From Alteromonas aestuariivivens (GTDB taxonomy: Bacteria; Pseudomonadota; Gammaproteobacteria; Enterobacterales; Alteromonadaceae), in assembly GCF_003367475.1 (NCBI RefSeq), contig NZ_QRHA01000003.1, positions 186,001 to 250,000 of the forward strand: DNA of 64,000 nt. The letters are read 5' to 3'. Under the pieces are notes generated by a model. The model worked only from the letters and a program-made list of their open reading frames with translations, was not told where the DNA came from and ran no database searches. Below, piece by piece: positions 28,374 through 37,421 of this stretch. Every line of letters starts with the position of its first letter. Position 1 is the stretch's first letter. The position numbers and the translations under genes were made by a program.

Positions 28374-30029
28374 ATGAAAGGCGTATCTGTTGTCATTGAC
28401 GAAAGCGGAGACTATTTGGACCTCACGCTGGAACCTGAGCATTTTGAACAGGAACTGCAGACCAGTTCTCTGTTGGAGTACATTGCACAGGGCGAATTTG
28501 CCCAGCTTTATCTGTCCAAATCCACCGTCAAATCTGCCTGTGATAACGCCAATCACTATTTTAAAACCGGTGACCATACTATTGTTACTGAACGCATTGG
28601 CGAAAGGCGTCACGCCGAAGTGGATTTTCGGATAGCCGAAGACGGCATGTCGGCGGTAATGAGCCTCACCGCACCCTATGGCGGAAAGCTGCCAACCGTA
28701 AAAATGGTGATAAGCCTTGCTGCCAGAAACAATATCAGCCGGGGCCTGAGTTCCAAACGCATCAAAGCGCTTTTGACACAAGCCAGACAGGGGGCGCCCG
28801 GTGAGGTATTTGAAAGCCTCATCGCAAAAGGGCTTCCACCCCGAAACGGCAAAAATTCACGTTTTATTCCGCTTGTGCCCAACGCTCTGGAACGGGTTTT
28901 AAGGCCTCAAACCAGCGGTGGTGACCGGGTAGATATGCGCAATCTCGGCGAAGTTATCTGCGTTAAAATTCACACAGAAGTGTTGAGACGTGCAGAGCCA
29001 ACCCTGGGCCGCAAAGGCTTTACCGTATCGGGGACCGTGCTCGAAGCAAACTCCGGGAAACAGGTCGAATTCAAAACCGGCAGCGGTACAGTCGTCAGCG
29101 ATAGAGATCCAAACCTTCTTGTTGCAGCCATTTCGGGCATGCCGAAATTCAAAGACCAGACAATGAATATTGAAGACACCTTCATCTGCAGTGGTGTCAA
29201 TGTAGGAACCGGGCACGTAAATTACGACGGCGCCGTGCTGGTAAACGGTGACGTCACAGAAAAGATGGTTATTAAAGCAACCGGTGACGTTACAGTAAAT
29301 GGCTTTGTCGAATCCGCACACATCGAATCCGGTGGCGATATCATCATCACCGAAGGCGCAATGGGTAAGGTTAATGAAGATTCCACTGACTTCAGTTGCC
29401 ACCTGACCGCCGCAGGCAGTATTCACGTACAACACGGTCAGGGCATTGACATACAGTGTGCCGGCAACATCACCGTTGGCCGCCAGTTGGCCTACAGCCG
29501 CCTGCGTTGTGGTGGTTCAGTTACCGTCGGTCAAATCGACAACCCTCAGGGAAACCTGTTTGCCTGCGAGATCGTCAGCCAGTCCAAGGTTATCGCTGGT
29601 ACGCTGGGGGCGGTTTCCGGCAGCACCCTCAAAGTGGACTTCAGCCCGGGATTCAACCTGCTGTTGGAGCGCAAAGATTCACTGGACGAACTGCTCAAAC
29701 AATTGCGAGAAAATAACCTCAGGCACCAGGAAAAACTCAAGATTATCAAATCCAAACTGGTACCTGAAGAACTTCGCCCTAAAGTGGAAGAAGCCAAAGA
29801 GCTGTTAAAAAATGAATCGGCACTGCTCAACTGGATTGAAATGAAAGCCGAGGAAATGAAGCAGGCAAAAGAAGTCTACCTTAACGATGTACAACTGGTC
29901 GCTAACAAGCGCCTGTACCCGGGCGTTTCAGTAAAACTCAATAATCGAAACTGGCGTTCTGAACGGGAATACGATCGTTCAAAAGTGGTTTACGAAGCCC
30001 ACCAGTGGCAGTTCAAACCGACCGTGTAA
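28374..30029 (+). CDS. FapA-like DUF342 polymer-forming protein
   Basis: A 551-aa protein. The N-terminal domain (about 1-165) is followed by the FapA/DUF342 right-handed beta-helix (about 170-410) with short repeats such as NGDVTEKMVIKATGDVTVNG and IESGGDIIITEG. A Lys/Glu-rich coiled coil (about 425-510) and a short C-terminal strand region end it. In Vibrio, FapA helps localise the flagellar assembly factor HubP/FlhF system; other DUF342 proteins have no known role. No flagellar gene is nearby, so the link to flagella is unproven. GAGAGAAG precedes the ATG. Confidence 0.8.
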   Translation: MKGVSVVIDESGDYLDLTLEPEHFEQELQTSSLLEYIAQGEFAQLYLSKSTVKSACDNANHYFKTGDHTIVTERIGERRHAEVDFRIAEDGMSAVMSLTAPYGGKLPTVKMVISLAARNNISRGLSSKRIKALLTQARQGAPGEVFESLIAKGLPPRNGKNSRFIPLVPNALERVLRPQTSGGDRVDMRNLGEVICVKIHTEVLRRAEPTLGRKGFTVSGTVLEANSGKQVEFKTGSGTVVSDRDPNLLVAAISGMPKFKDQTMNIEDTFICSGVNVGTGHVNYDGAVLVNGDVTEKMVIKATGDVTVNGFVESAHIESGGDIIITEGAMGKVNEDSTDFSCHLTAAGSIHVQHGQGIDIQCAGNITVGRQLAYSRLRCGGSVTVGQIDNPQGNLFACEIVSQSKVIAGTLGAVSGSTLKVDFSPGFNLLLERKDSLDELLKQLRENNLRHQEKLKIIKSKLVPEELRPKVEEAKELLKNESALLNWIEMKAEEMKQAKEVYLNDVQLVANKRLYPGVSVKLNNRNWRSEREYDRSKVVYEAHQWQFKPTV

Positions 30030-30335
30030 TAATCAGCAGCGGGGAGTGTAATAAAAAACTCCCCCGTGTAGCCTAACGCCCACTTAGCATTTCACCAGAT
30101 ATCCACCACTTCTGCCGCTCACCAGGTTGGTGCAGAAAAAAACTCAGATACCGCCTCCACATATACCGGAAACCTTATAATCCGCTAAACATAACCCGTT
30201 GCCCCAAATTGTGTCAGCTACGCCCTAAAATAGTGACATCTAATTGATTTAATTAATTTTTTAGCACAACTATTGCATATGATTTCGTTAAGACTTAGGC
30301 TGAATGCTACGTGTATTTTTTAGACAGAGTGACCT
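30030..30335. other. Intergenic region between the DUF342 gene and the Tat aminotransferase gene
   Basis: 306 bases. An inverted repeat GGGGAGT (30041-30047) with ACTCCCC (30058-30064) lies 12 bases after the DUF342 stop but lacks a T-run, so it may stabilise the mRNA end rather than terminate. The rest is AT-rich near 30240-30290 and probably carries the aminotransferase promoter, though I cannot assign a consensus pair. Confidence 0.5.
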
Positions 30336-31523
30336 ATGAAAAATAATAATATCCAAAATCTTCCATCCGTTGATACTTCACGCCGCAACTGGCTAAAAAC
30401 CGTTGGGCTTGGTGCTGGTGCAGTTGCATTAACAGGTTGCTTTGATTCAGGTGTTAAAGAGCTCCAGGCTGCTGGCATGAAGACTGAGCACTTTCCCACC
30501 GCCACACCAAATCTGAACGATGGCCTTATTCGGCTGTCTTCCAATGAAAACGCATTTGGGCCATCTGCCAAAGCTGTTGAAGCGATGCAGGGTGAGCTGT
30601 TTAACCTGAACCGCTATGCCGATGCTACCGTAAATGTACTGGTCAAAAAAATAGCCGAACAGGAAGGCGTATCGGAAGAACAGATTGTCGTAACCAATGG
30701 TTCATCCCCCATTCTTTTCGGCTATGCAGACTGGATCACCAAAAACGGCAATAAGCTGGTCACTTCCATGGCCACCTACGAAGGAATTCCACGTGGCGCC
30801 GAATTCATGGGCGCTGACGTAACTTATGTTCCTCTTGACGCCAATATGGATTTCGACCTCGATGCCATTGAAGCAGCTGTTACGGAAGACACCACCGCTG
30901 TTTATATCTGCAACCCGAACAATCCAACCGGCCGTGCCCTGGATCCGGTTAAGCTGACCGAATTTGCAAAACGAGTTTCTCAAAAAGCCCAGGTCTTTAT
31001 CGACGAAGCTTACATTGAAATGTCTGATGCTTACCCGGCTAATGTTCAGTCCAAACTGGCGGCTGAAGGCTACAATGTTGTTATCTGCAGAACCTTCTCC
31101 AAAATTCACGCTATGGCTGGTCAGCGACTTGGTTATGCCATTATGCCCGCTGAACAGGCAAAACAGATGGGCCGGATGTTGAGAATGGGCGGTGTGAACT
31201 ATCTGGGTCTGGTTGCAGGTATGGCCAGCATGGACGATCACAACAACCTCAATGTTATGCGCGAACGTATCAAAACCGAGCGTCTTAAACTTACCTCTAC
31301 CGCCGACGCACTTGGTCGCCCCTACGCAAAGAACCCACAGGGTAATTTCATCTACATGGATACCGGCATGCCTCATGCGGAGTTTGCCGAAAAAATGAAG
31401 GCGCTGGGGATCAAGGTAGTAGGCAGAACCTGGCCCGGCTACGACACATGGTCACGAATCAGCATCGGAACCCCTGAAGAAAACGACGCTTGTGTATCCG
31501 CATTGAAAGCCGTATACGCATAA
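30336..31523 (+). CDS. Tat-exported lipoprotein aminotransferase (HisC-like, PLP fold type I)
   Basis: A 395-aa protein. The N-terminus has a twin-arginine motif SRRNWLK (R16, R17), a weakly hydrophobic stretch and a lipobox ALTGC with Cys35. It is therefore predicted to fold with its cofactor in the cytoplasm and be exported by Tat as a lipoprotein. The rest is a class I/II aminotransferase closest to histidinol-phosphate aminotransferases: SSNENAFGPS, CNPNNPTG, DEAYIEM, the PLP lysine K256 in RTFSKIHAMAGQRLGY and a C-terminal substrate Arg in RISIGTPEEN. The substrate is unknown. It is not next to his genes, so a biosynthetic HisC role is unlikely. Confidence 0.85.
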   Translation: MKNNNIQNLPSVDTSRRNWLKTVGLGAGAVALTGCFDSGVKELQAAGMKTEHFPTATPNLNDGLIRLSSNENAFGPSAKAVEAMQGELFNLNRYADATVNVLVKKIAEQEGVSEEQIVVTNGSSPILFGYADWITKNGNKLVTSMATYEGIPRGAEFMGADVTYVPLDANMDFDLDAIEAAVTEDTTAVYICNPNNPTGRALDPVKLTEFAKRVSQKAQVFIDEAYIEMSDAYPANVQSKLAAEGYNVVICRTFSKIHAMAGQRLGYAIMPAEQAKQMGRMLRMGGVNYLGLVAGMASMDDHNNLNVMRERIKTERLKLTSTADALGRPYAKNPQGNFIYMDTGMPHAEFAEKMKALGIKVVGRTWPGYDTWSRISIGTPEENDACVSALKAVYA

Positions 31524-31539
31524 ACGGATCATCTCCAGG

Positions 31540-31569
31540 AAACGGCCCAAACCTATTTGGGCCGTTTTT
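31540..31569 (+). terminator. Terminator of the Tat aminotransferase gene
   Basis: Perfect 12-bp arms AAACGGCCCAAA (31540-31551) and TTTGGGCCGTTT (31556-31567) with a 4-base loop, ending in TTTTT. It may also act on the convergent minus-strand gene ending at 31579, but the T-run on that strand is poor. Confidence 0.9.
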
Positions 31570-31578
31570 ATTTCCCCC

Positions 31579-32394
31579 TCACTTTTGATTCCCCTCCGCG
31601 GGAAACGCCGCCTGTTTTGCAGGGTTGTTTGGTGCTTTTCTAAAACCTATCGGCAAAATTTGCGGAACATGCTGCATATACACGTAATAGCGCTTACCAA
31701 ACCTTGCCAACAAATCCCTTTCCTCGTAACCAATTCCAATAAACACATAAAAAGAAAGTAAACTGGATGCAATCAAATGCCCTAATGTCATTACAGGCGT
31801 AGCCCAAAGCACGAAAAGAATCCCCAAATACATGGGATGCCTTGAAACTTTGTACAAAGAAGGCGTAATAAAGGGAATATCCGGCTCTTTCATACCCCTC
31901 ATTGCATGCCACGTTTGTGATATACCAAACAGTTGCCCGTGGCTGATCATGAATGTCGCCCACAATACGAGCCCTGCACCGGCAGCAAAAGCCAGTTGCA
32001 GCAAGCCTGACCACACACCGCTTACAAACCAGACCTGATATTCCATGGGTTGCCACGCCAAATACAACCATATCAGTACCACACAGGTTGCCAGCACAAA
32101 TACACTTCGCTCCAGCGCCTGAGGCACAAACTGTGTCAGCCAGAGCTTAAATTTTCCCCGCGCCATTACACTGTGTTGCACGCCAAAAGCAAGCACAAGC
32201 AAGGCATTGGCCAGGCCCTCAGGAATGCCCGGAATGGCAAACATAACCGGGCCGGCATCGACGGTTTTAACGAACTCCGGTAACTCTACATACAGGCTTA
32301 TCATTGAGCCCCCAATAAAGACCAGCAAGTAAGAGAATACGCACCAGAAAATCAGATAGATAACCGTACTGATGGCAAAGTGAACTGTTTTCAT
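31579..32394 (-). CDS. MddA/NnrU-like membrane methyltransferase
   Basis: A 271-aa polytopic membrane protein with about six hydrophobic segments. It contains LAFGVQHSVMAR, a middle block ending LFGISQTW, and the C-terminal SAM-binding signature of isoprenylcysteine-methyltransferase-like enzymes: YKVSRHPMYLG, FVLWATPVMTLGHL and EERDLLARFGKRYYVY. These blocks match methanethiol S-methyltransferase (MddA, which makes dimethyl sulfide) better than NnrU, but families in this fold are hard to separate. Substrate unproven. Confidence 0.7.
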   Translation of the reverse strand: MKTVHFAISTVIYLIFWCVFSYLLVFIGGSMISLYVELPEFVKTVDAGPVMFAIPGIPEGLANALLVLAFGVQHSVMARGKFKLWLTQFVPQALERSVFVLATCVVLIWLYLAWQPMEYQVWFVSGVWSGLLQLAFAAGAGLVLWATFMISHGQLFGISQTWHAMRGMKEPDIPFITPSLYKVSRHPMYLGILFVLWATPVMTLGHLIASSLLSFYVFIGIGYEERDLLARFGKRYYVYMQHVPQILPIGFRKAPNNPAKQAAFPAEGNQK

Positions 32395-32782
32395 AAACTT
32401 TCCCCTGAAAGGATATGTGAAAGTGATTCTCGCAACGCAGCCAGCCGAGGGTAGCCAGGGTTGTGAACGGCTGTGGGTTCAAACATGGCCCGTATAAATG
32501 CTGATCAACTAAAATCAGTTATTGATTGAGAAACCGTTGAAAAGTGCTGGCTACTGGTGAGCGGCTTCGTAGGAAAAACGAGCCTCAGTTGGTTCAACAA
32601 CGCTTTACGGCTTCTCACAAAGTGGCTGAATGTTAAGCGAATGGGTTCACTCTTAAACGTGGCATAAATTTCTGCGCTGTCAATGTCAGCCGAATTATCC
32701 CCCCTGAAGCGAAGTGATGCTGCCTCATACAGATTCAGACATTCACTGCCGCCGAGCTTTAACGCGGGAAATGAGTTAGGAT
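32395..32782. other. Intergenic region, no feature seen
   Basis: 388 bases between the start of the MddA-like gene and the end of the sensor/GGDEF gene, both on the minus strand. I see no convincing gene, strong hairpin or terminator. It should include the promoter of the MddA-like gene. Confidence 0.45.
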
Positions 32783-34216
32783 TCAGTCAGCGACACAGGC
32801 CTTGCCATTGCCCTGACGGCGTGAGTGGTAAAGAGCTTTAAAGGTACGGTCGTACCAGTCAGTGAAAGTCTCATTATTTTCAAGGGCAGCCAGGCCGACA
32901 GCGACCTGAATGCCATACTGATTCAGTTCACGATGCTGATTAACGGCAGATATCAGCCTGTCAGCCAGAACCTTGGCGGCAGAGATTGGGGTTTGCGGGC
33001 AAAGGATCAAAAAAGACTCCCCTCCCCACCGACCGGCAATGTCGACTTCCCTGACCACTGACAAGCAAATGCCAGCCACGGTTTTCAGCACATTGTCTTT
33101 GGTGCTCACGCCATGTACGGCAAGTAGTTCGTCCAGATTGGATAACTCCAGCAGTAAAAGGGTAGCGGATGAGTGAAAACGCTGGAAACGGGACACTTCC
33201 TCTTCGGCTTTATGCATCATGTAGTTACGGTTATACAGCCCGGTAACCGAATCGTGGGACGACAAAAACTCCAGTGTGCGGTTCTTTTCTACCAGCGCCG
33301 ACTGCAGGGACTCCAACTCTTCGTTTTTCTCACTCAGCATCGTATTGCATTGGCGAATAACCCGCCGACGCCAGTAAAATACGGCAATGATGGAAATCAG
33401 CAAAACAACAAACACTACCGACTCAGTGTAATCCTGCTGACGGGAAATCTGAACATTATTCCAGCGTTTGTAGATGTCTACCCTTCGGGCCTCGGGGATG
33501 GCTTCAATCGCATTGTTGAGACGGGGAACCAGATCAGCGAAATGCTTATTGACACCGAATCCCAGAGAGTCATAAGGCTCCGCATACCCGGTGATAATCA
33601 GATTTTTCACGTTCAGATTATTCATGTTGGCATTCACACTGAGCAGCGACCCAACCAACAGGTCGATTTCGCCGGCAGCAAGCCGCTTTATGCCTTCACT
33701 TTCCGACTCCACATATTCCACCCGAATGTCCGGGTAGTAACGGGCCAGATACTCTGCATGACGGTAACCTTGTACCACTCCCAGCAGGCGGTCTCCAATT
33801 CCCGCATACCCTTGCAGTATGGGTGTGCCGGCCCGTGCAACAATAACGTTGGGAGCTTCGAAATACGGCAAAGTAAAACTGAGAAACTGTCGGCGGGAAG
33901 GCGTGACGTTGAGAAGCGGGATCACCATACACCGCTCTTGCTCTATAAACTCCAGAGACTGCCCCCAACTCTCGGTTTCAACCAGTTGAAAATCAATCTC
34001 AGCCAGTTCGCCTATCAGGCGGAGGTAATCCGCAGAAATGCCAATATGTTTGCCGTCTCTAATGGCCTCATAGGGCATCCAGTTCGGGTCAATACAGTAG
34101 GTTACCGGTTGTTTTGCTTGTTCGGCACCGGCACTGATGGCGACCAGTGAACCCAACATAAAGGCGTAGCAGATTTGCAACAAATGACGCTTCGACACCA
34201 AGGTAAGTTTCCGCAC
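32783..34216 (-). CDS. Periplasmic SBP_bac_3 sensor with degenerate GGDEF domain
   Basis: A 477-aa protein. A signal sequence (about 1-31) precedes an extracellular solute-binding family 3 domain (about 37-255, with YCIDPNWMPYEA). A transmembrane helix (about 268-287), a short coiled coil (about 290-320) and a GGDEF-family domain (about 325-477) follow. The GGDEF signature is GGESF at 398-402. The first metal-binding block, normally DxDxFKxxND, reads ELSNLDELLA. Both changes suggest weak or no diguanylate cyclase activity, so it may be a signalling pseudo-enzyme responding to an amino-acid-like ligand. The GTG start at 34216 has a poor ribosome site; a TTG at 34201 or GTG at 34198 with GGAAA upstream is possible. 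Confidence 0.8.
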   Translation of the reverse strand: MRKLTLVSKRHLLQICYAFMLGSLVAISAGAEQAKQPVTYCIDPNWMPYEAIRDGKHIGISADYLRLIGELAEIDFQLVETESWGQSLEFIEQERCMVIPLLNVTPSRRQFLSFTLPYFEAPNVIVARAGTPILQGYAGIGDRLLGVVQGYRHAEYLARYYPDIRVEYVESESEGIKRLAAGEIDLLVGSLLSVNANMNNLNVKNLIITGYAEPYDSLGFGVNKHFADLVPRLNNAIEAIPEARRVDIYKRWNNVQISRQQDYTESVVFVVLLISIIAVFYWRRRVIRQCNTMLSEKNEELESLQSALVEKNRTLEFLSSHDSVTGLYNRNYMMHKAEEEVSRFQRFHSSATLLLLELSNLDELLAVHGVSTKDNVLKTVAGICLSVVREVDIAGRWGGESFLILCPQTPISAAKVLADRLISAVNQHRELNQYGIQVAVGLAALENNETFTDWYDRTFKALYHSRRQGNGKACVAD

Positions 34217-34365
34217 AGCAAAACAAATTTAATGTTGTCGACCAGTATCCATGCTCGCACAGATTATTGCAACCACCGATCCTGCCCATTTGCGCTGCGG
34301 TGCTCAGAGTCTGAACAAAAAAGATTCCGATCAGCTGAAAACCGCAACGAAAAGAAAAGTTAAAA

Positions 34366-35541
34366 CTAGACCGACTCAATGGCAACGGCCACGGCTTCCC
34401 CACCTCCGATACACAAAGAAGCGATACCCCGTTTAAGCCCTTTTTGCCGCAAAGCATGTAACAGAGTCACCAGAATACGCGCACCTGAAGCGCCGATAGG
34501 ATGCCCTAAAGCACAGGCCCCTCCCTTAATATTCACTTTGTCGGGGTCCAGGCCAAGGCCGGAAATCGCCAGCATGGTGACCATCGCAAAGGCTTCGTTT
34601 ATCTCAAAAAGATCCACATCATCAAGTGACCACCCGGTTTTCTGCAGCAGCTTTTTCATTGCTCCTACCGGTGCCAAAGTAAAATTTTCAGGCTCAATTG
34701 AATGCGTTGTGTGCGCAACCACTTTTGCCAGCGCCGTTAGTCCTAAATCCCTGGCCCTGGATTCTGACATCAGCAGCAGTGCAGCTGCACCATCTGAAAT
34801 GGAACTTGAATTTGCGGCGGTAACGGTCCCATCCTTTTTAAACGCAGGGCGCAAAACCGGTATTTTTTCAGGCCGTGCAACCAAGGGGCCTTCGTCGGTA
34901 TCCACAACGGTTTCGCCTTTTCGATCAGTCACGGTTACGGCCGCTATTTCATCCTTGAATTCGCCCTTGTCAATGGCCGCCTGGGCTTTGCCCAGCGATC
35001 CCAGTGCAAATTCATCCATTTGAACTCGGGTGATACCTTCCTGATCGGCGGTGGCCTGTGCAAAACACCCCATCGCCTTGCCGTCATACGCGTTCTCAAG
35101 TCCATCCAGCATCATGTGGTCCAGCACCTGACCATGACCCATACGATATCCGGAACGAGCCTTCGGCAGCAGGTACGGCGCATTGCTCATGCTCTCCATC
35201 CCCCCGGCCAACACAACATCTGCACTGCCTGCCCGAATAATGTCATGCGCAAGCATCACCGCTTTCAGGCCTGAACCGCAAACCTTATTGATGGTAGTTA
35301 CTCCGGCATGCAATGGTAACCCGGCTTCCAGGGATGCCTGCCTGGCTGGAGACTGGCCAAGCCCGGCAGGCAGTACGCAGCCCATGATCACCTCATCAAT
35401 CTGGTTACTATCCATACCTTCACACGCGGCGCGGATGGCAACCGCCCCCAGTTGCGTGGCGGTCACAGAAGTCAGACTGCCGTTAAAACTTCCCATTGGC
35501 GTGCGCTTAGCCGCCACAATAACGATATTTTCACTGCTCAT
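34366..35541 (-). CDS. Acetyl-CoA C-acetyltransferase (thiolase)
   Basis: A biosynthetic/degradative type II thiolase of 391 aa. Active-site residues are C88 in KVCGSGLKA, the His of NEAFAMV-GHPIGASGAR and the second Cys in CIGGGEAVAV. The ATG at 35541 (MSSENIVIVAAKRTPMG) is preferred over an upstream in-frame start at 35595 because it gives the family N-terminus; GGAA lies about eight bases before it. Divergent from liuR and sharing its operator region, so it is probably part of the leucine regulon. It would cleave acetoacetyl-CoA once acetoacetate from HMG-CoA lyase is activated; no acetoacetate-activating enzyme is in the window. Confidence 0.9.
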   Translation of the reverse strand: MSSENIVIVAAKRTPMGSFNGSLTSVTATQLGAVAIRAACEGMDSNQIDEVIMGCVLPAGLGQSPARQASLEAGLPLHAGVTTINKVCGSGLKAVMLAHDIIRAGSADVVLAGGMESMSNAPYLLPKARSGYRMGHGQVLDHMMLDGLENAYDGKAMGCFAQATADQEGITRVQMDEFALGSLGKAQAAIDKGEFKDEIAAVTVTDRKGETVVDTDEGPLVARPEKIPVLRPAFKKDGTVTAANSSSISDGAAALLLMSESRARDLGLTALAKVVAHTTHSIEPENFTLAPVGAMKKLLQKTGWSLDDVDLFEINEAFAMVTMLAISGLGLDPDKVNIKGGACALGHPIGASGARILVTLLHALRQKGLKRGIASLCIGGGEAVAVAIESV

Positions 35542-35706
35542 GTCGGGTTCCGTTGTCAGCGATTGCCCCCTGTTGCGGTGCCCAGGGCCGGACAATCTGT
35601 TGCTCAGTAAGAGAGACAGGGTAGCGCCTGTGTAAAAAAGAAAACACAGTGCTTTGGTATTACTCCAAGTTACCTGCTCTGGATGTTGACGTTATCAAAA
35701 TGTTAA

Positions 35707-35745
35707 TTTACCTTAACGTTAAATTCAATTTACGTTAACGTTAAG
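35707..35745. promoter_or_regulatory. Two LiuR-like operator boxes
   Basis: Two near-identical 17-base palindromic boxes, TTTACCTTAACGTTAAA (35707-35723) and TTTACGTTAACGTTAAG (35729-35745), lie 22 bases apart, about two helical turns. Their core TTAACGTTAA resembles the operator described for LiuR in proteobacteria. They are located 42-80 bases before liuR and about 170 bases before the divergent thiolase gene. Confidence 0.75.
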
Positions 35746-35786
35746 TTAATACTTTGACCCCTGGTGGGTCCTACAGGACTGGCGTG

Positions 35787-36191
35787 ATGACCCTTAACCA
35801 TTCTGAAACTACTTACTCCATTGGTGAGCTGGCCAAGGAGTACGATATTACGACCCGATCCATTCGATTTTATGAGGAGCAGGGCTTAATCACCCCAACC
35901 CGAATCGGCCAGAATCGGGTTTACCACAACAAGGACAGAGTGAGGCTGAAGCTGATATTGCGCGGAAAACGGCTGGGATTTTCTCTGGCTGAGGTACGAA
36001 ATCTTTTTGAACTGTATGACGTGAATCCAAATTCGGCGGTTCAGCTGGAAACCATGCTGGCAATGACTGCGAATAAGCGCACTACCCTGCTTCAACAACT
36101 GGACGACATCCAGATGCTACTCAGTGAACTGGACGAGGTTGAAGCTCGCTGCCGGGAAGAACTCGCAGAAATACGACAAGGAAATCAATAA
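35787..36191 (+). CDS. liuR: MerR-family regulator LiuR
   Basis: A 134-aa regulator: an N-terminal MerR winged helix ([20 protein letters not shown]) and a C-terminal dimerisation helix (about 80-125), with no Cys-rich effector site. Position as first gene of the leucine/isovalerate operon identifies it as LiuR. It likely binds the two palindromes just upstream and so controls itself, the operon and the divergent thiolase. The ATG at 35787 is used; an extension from 35754 lacks family support. The stop overlaps the liuA start (TAATG). Confidence 0.92.
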   Translation: MTLNHSETTYSIGELAKEYDITTRSIRFYEEQGLITPTRIGQNRVYHNKDRVRLKLILRGKRLGFSLAEVRNLFELYDVNPNSAVQLETMLAMTANKRTTLLQQLDDIQMLLSELDEVEARCREELAEIRQGNQ

Positions 36192-37360
36192 TGACCCGCC
36201 CGTACCCTACTCTCAATTTTGACCTTGGTGATGACATCAATATGCTCCGCGAGCACGTGCAACACTTTGCCCGGAAAGAAATTGCCCCACTTGCAGCTGA
36301 AGCCGATGAGAACAATCAGTTCCCGAATTCATTATGGCCAAAGCTCGGCGATATGGGCTTATTGGGCATCACTGTGTCTGAACAGTACGGTGGTTCAGAA
36401 ATGGGTTACCTTGCCCATACCATAGCCATGGAGGAAGTCAGCCGGGCATCCGCGGGTATTGGGCTGAGTTATGGTGCGCATTCAAACCTTTGTGTAAACC
36501 AAATCTATCGAAACGGTACCGATGCCCAAAAGGAACGTTACCTTCCCGGGCTGGTGACAGGTGAACAGATTGGTGCACTGGCAATGAGTGAACCCAACGC
36601 TGGCTCCGACGTTGTCAGTATGAAGCTGAAAGCTGAACGCCACGGTGATTGCTTTATTCTCAATGGCAACAAAATGTGGATCACCAACGGTCCCGACGCA
36701 CATACCTTCGTGGTTTACGCAAAAACCGACCCCGACGCCGGCTCAAAAGGCATCACGGCATTTATCATCGAGCGGGACGCCCCGGGCTTTAGCCGGGCGC
36801 AAAAGCTGGACAAACTGGGTATGCGTTCCTCCAACACCTGTGAACTGGTGTTTGAAAACTGTGAAGTTCCTGCAGAAAACGTGCTGGGTAAAGTTGGGGG
36901 TGGCAGCCGGGTGCTGATGAGCGGTCTGGATTATGAAAGGCTGGTACTGTCCGGTGGGCCACTTGGAATAATGCAGGCCTGTATGGACGCTGTCATTCCT
37001 TACATTCATGACCGGCAGCAGTTCGGGCAATCCATCGGACAATTCCAGCTGGTGCAAGGCAAGGTTGCCGACATGTACACCCAAATGAATGCTGCCAGAG
37101 CCTACGTTTACACCGTGGCCAAAGCCTGTGACCGGGGTGAAACCACACGCAAGGATGCCGCCGGCGCCATTCTTTATTCTGCCGAACTGGCCACCCGCAT
37201 GGCGCTGGACGCCATTCAGTTGCTGGGAGGCAACGGGTACATCAATGACTACCCCACAGGGCGTTTACTCAGAGATGCCAAACTGTATGAAATTGGTGCC
37301 GGAACTTCGGAAATAAGGCGAATGCTGATTGGCCGTGAACTGTTCAGGGAAACGGAATAA
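36191..37360 (+). CDS. liuA: Isovaleryl-CoA dehydrogenase
   Basis: FAD acyl-CoA dehydrogenase converting isovaleryl-CoA to 3-methylcrotonyl-CoA, 389 aa. Typical motifs include [30 protein letters not shown] and the C-terminal [20 protein letters not shown] with [10 protein letters not shown]. The catalytic Glu is E249 in [13 protein letters not shown], the position that distinguishes isovaleryl-CoA dehydrogenases from other members. Start overlaps the liuR stop by one base. Confidence 0.95.
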   Translation: MTRPYPTLNFDLGDDINMLREHVQHFARKEIAPLAAEADENNQFPNSLWPKLGDMGLLGITVSEQYGGSEMGYLAHTIAMEEVSRASAGIGLSYGAHSNLCVNQIYRNGTDAQKERYLPGLVTGEQIGALAMSEPNAGSDVVSMKLKAERHGDCFILNGNKMWITNGPDAHTFVVYAKTDPDAGSKGITAFIIERDAPGFSRAQKLDKLGMRSSNTCELVFENCEVPAENVLGKVGGGSRVLMSGLDYERLVLSGGPLGIMQACMDAVIPYIHDRQQFGQSIGQFQLVQGKVADMYTQMNAARAYVYTVAKACDRGETTRKDAAGAILYSAELATRMALDAIQLLGGNGYINDYPTGRLLRDAKLYEIGAGTSEIRRMLIGRELFRETE

Positions 37361-37421
37361 TTCCATGACCGGCCGGCCAGATTTCTGCCCTGTGCGACAT
37401 TGTCTTTAAATTGGAGGCGGT

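Noticed and set aside
28899-29435. Minus-strand open frame of 178 codons
   Set aside because: Antisense to the beta-helix repeats of the FapA-like gene; repetitive coding often yields such shadows.
33173-34150. Open frame of 325 codons on the plus strand
   Set aside because: Antisense to the solute-binding/GGDEF gene, whose domains are clear; codon composition of the antisense frame is unlike its neighbours.
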